A stretch of 6,199 nt of DNA, taken from Chloroflexota bacterium. GTDB taxonomy: Bacteria > Chloroflexota > Dehalococcoidia > Lucifugimonadales > Australimonadaceae. The notes below the pieces were generated by a model that saw only the letters and a list, made by a program, of their open reading frames with translations, was not told where the DNA came from and did not search any database. Location: positions 1 to 6,199 of the forward strand of contig JACZSI010000106.1 of assembly GCA_022574265.1 (NCBI GenBank), read 5' to 3'. Within the stretch, counting starts at the first letter, position 1; each line of letters starts with the position of its first letter. A program made the translations under genes and the position numbers. Below, piece after piece: positions 5,325 through 6,199 of the stretch.

Positions 5325-6000
5325 GGGTGCGCCCAGTGCTCTCCCGCACGCGAACAAGGGCAACGCGCTGTACCGGCTTGGATGGTTCCACGAGGCACAC
5401 CTCCACGGGGCCGTCAAGTCGTTCCAGCGGGCTCTCGAACTCGACGAGGACAACCTGCCAGCGAGGAACGGACTCGGTGTGTGCCTGCTGGAGCTCGGCG
5501 ACCATGCCGGAGCGGCCGTCGAGTTTCTGCGCGCGGTAGAGCAGGCGCCTAACGAGCCAGACTTCCGCTATAACTATGCCGTCGCGTGTGCGCGCCAGAA
5601 GCGCACGGACCGGGCGAAGACCGAGCTCGCGCAGCTCCTAGACAACCATGCCGGGTACGAGCCCGCTCGTCGCGCGCTGGACTTGCTCAACGCACCGCCC
5701 GCCCGTCCCGACCTTTGGCAAGCTTGGACGCAAGGCTCAGACCTGCGCCTCGCCCTCGGCATCGCGCTCCTCGGTGCCTTTGCTTTGCTCGTCGTGCTCC
5801 CCATCGTCTATCTGGCGGTCCCGTCCATCGACGGCCCCGCACTGCCCTGGCAGTACTACGTCGCCGCTCTAGTCGTTGTGGCGGCTGCGCTCGTCCTGCC
5901 TGCTGTCCGGCGGTTGGGGATCTTCGGAGTGGAACTGGAACTCGGGCCGCCGGAGCTTGGGTCGGCGGAAGCGCAGTTGCAGCCGGTCTTCCGGCAGTAG
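5308..6000 (+). CDS. TPR protein with two C-terminal membrane helices
   Basis: This 230-residue protein has three TPR-like units. The first (about 14-49, NKGNALYRLG...FQRALELDEDN) is about five residues longer than usual around HLHGA; then come 50-83 (ARNGLGVCLLELGDHAGAAVEF) and 84-117 (FRYNYAVACARQKRTDRA). A linker leads to two membrane helices (about 147-170 and 182-200) and a short tail, GIFGVELELGPPE. The TPR part is probably cytoplasmic, anchored by the helices. I chose GTG 5308 because GAGAGGG sits six bases upstream and the frame before it (from 5242) does not look like protein. It overlaps the previous TPR gene by 17 bases in the +1 frame. Because the first TPR gene stops inside a repeat and TPRs continue here, the two may once have been, or still be, one protein of about 540 residues. 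Function is unknown beyond scaffolding. Confidence 0.8.
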   Translation: MPTKSRGAPSALPHANKGNALYRLGWFHEAHLHGAVKSFQRALELDEDNLPARNGLGVCLLELGDHAGAAVEFLRAVEQAPNEPDFRYNYAVACARQKRTDRAKTELAQLLDNHAGYEPARRALDLLNAPPARPDLWQAWTQGSDLRLALGIALLGAFALLVVLPIVYLAVPSIDGPALPWQYYVAALVVVAAALVLPAVRRLGIFGVELELGPPELGSAEAQLQPVFRQ

Positions 6001-6041
6001 CCTGGTCTGGAGCGGCAATCACGGCTCGGCCCCTTTACGGG

Positions 6042-6199
6042 TCAAGGGCTGTGCCCTTGCCACCCCATCGCCGCGCCGTCGGCGACCCGCACCCGCCACC
6101 GCTGCGGCAGCGTGCGGCCCAGCTTGCGCGACAGCTCGCGGTCGAGCTCCGCGACGACCTCGGCGCCGCCCGCGAGCCGCAGCACCAGCGTGCGCCGCA
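6042..6199 (-). CDS. C-terminal end of an unrecognised protein (cut by window edge)
   Basis: The minus strand has an open frame entering from the right edge and ending at TGA 6042-6044. Its last 51 residues include LVLRLAGGAEVVAELDRELSR and a final RWRVRVADGAAMGWQGHSP. Nearly every third codon position is G or C, as in the neighbouring genes, and the pattern of a hydrophobic strand, an amphipathic helix and a second strand looks like real protein. The plus strand here shows no comparable frame. I do not recognise the family from this fragment. It converges with the second TPR gene, whose stop is 41 bases away. Confidence 0.6.
   Translation of the reverse strand, partial: RRTLVLRLAGGAEVVAELDRELSRKLGRTLPQRWRVRVADGAAMGWQGHSP
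6043..6059. terminator. Hairpin between convergent gene ends, possible terminator
   Basis: CAAGGGC (6043-6049), loop TGT, GCCCTTG (6053-6059) form a perfect 7-bp stem overlapping the last codons of the minus-strand gene. No T-run follows on either strand, so it is not a classic intrinsic terminator. Its place between two convergent genes suggests a role in ending transcription or protecting the 3' end. Confidence 0.4.

Overview
This is GC-rich bacterial DNA (roughly two-thirds G+C, third codon positions almost all G or C). The gene set is a DUF47-type PhoU-like protein next to a Pit phosphate permease, a TlpA/ResA-like thioredoxin with a CcdA-type membrane reductase, a DUF3105 protein and TPR proteins. 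This combination fits a Chloroflexota- or Actinobacteria-like chromosome. I lean to Chloroflexota from the style of the CcdA, DUF3105 and thioredoxin motifs, but the window has no rRNA or marker gene to settle it. I see no mobile element, CRISPR array, tRNA or rRNA.

Layout. (1) Positions 1-1000, minus strand: a two-gene phosphate uptake unit, the DUF47 protein followed by the N-terminal part of a Pit permease that runs off the left edge. (2) Positions 1001-1247: a divergent intergenic region with a very clear intrinsic terminator pointing toward the DUF47 start and a second strong hairpin behind it, so it may be an attenuated leader. (3) Positions 1248-1826, plus strand: a small DedA/VTT-type membrane protein. 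(4) Positions 1828-4153, minus strand: a compact four-gene cluster read as anchored thioredoxin, 69-residue two-helix membrane protein, CcdA, DUF3105 protein. Gaps are 11, 29 and 27 bases. (5) Positions 4383-6000, plus strand: a TPR protein of nine repeats whose end overlaps, in another frame, a second TPR protein ending in two membrane helices. (6) Positions 6042-6199, minus strand: the C-terminal end of an unrecognised gene, convergent with the TPR pair.

How the genes work together. CcdA normally carries electrons across the membrane to an extracytoplasmic thioredoxin-fold protein, and both parts are present. The DUF3105 protein and the two-helix protein share the transcript and probably act in the same extracytoplasmic thiol, cytochrome c or metal chemistry, though neither has a known function that I can assign. 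The DUF47 protein is the usual partner of low-affinity Pit permeases. The TPR pair looks like a scaffold anchored to the membrane through the second protein.

No system here can be declared new from sequence alone. The best leads are the leader terminator before the phosphate operon, the thiol-redox cluster with its two uncharacterised members, the frame-switched TPR pair, and the thioredoxin gene whose membrane anchor has no ordinary start codon in frame.
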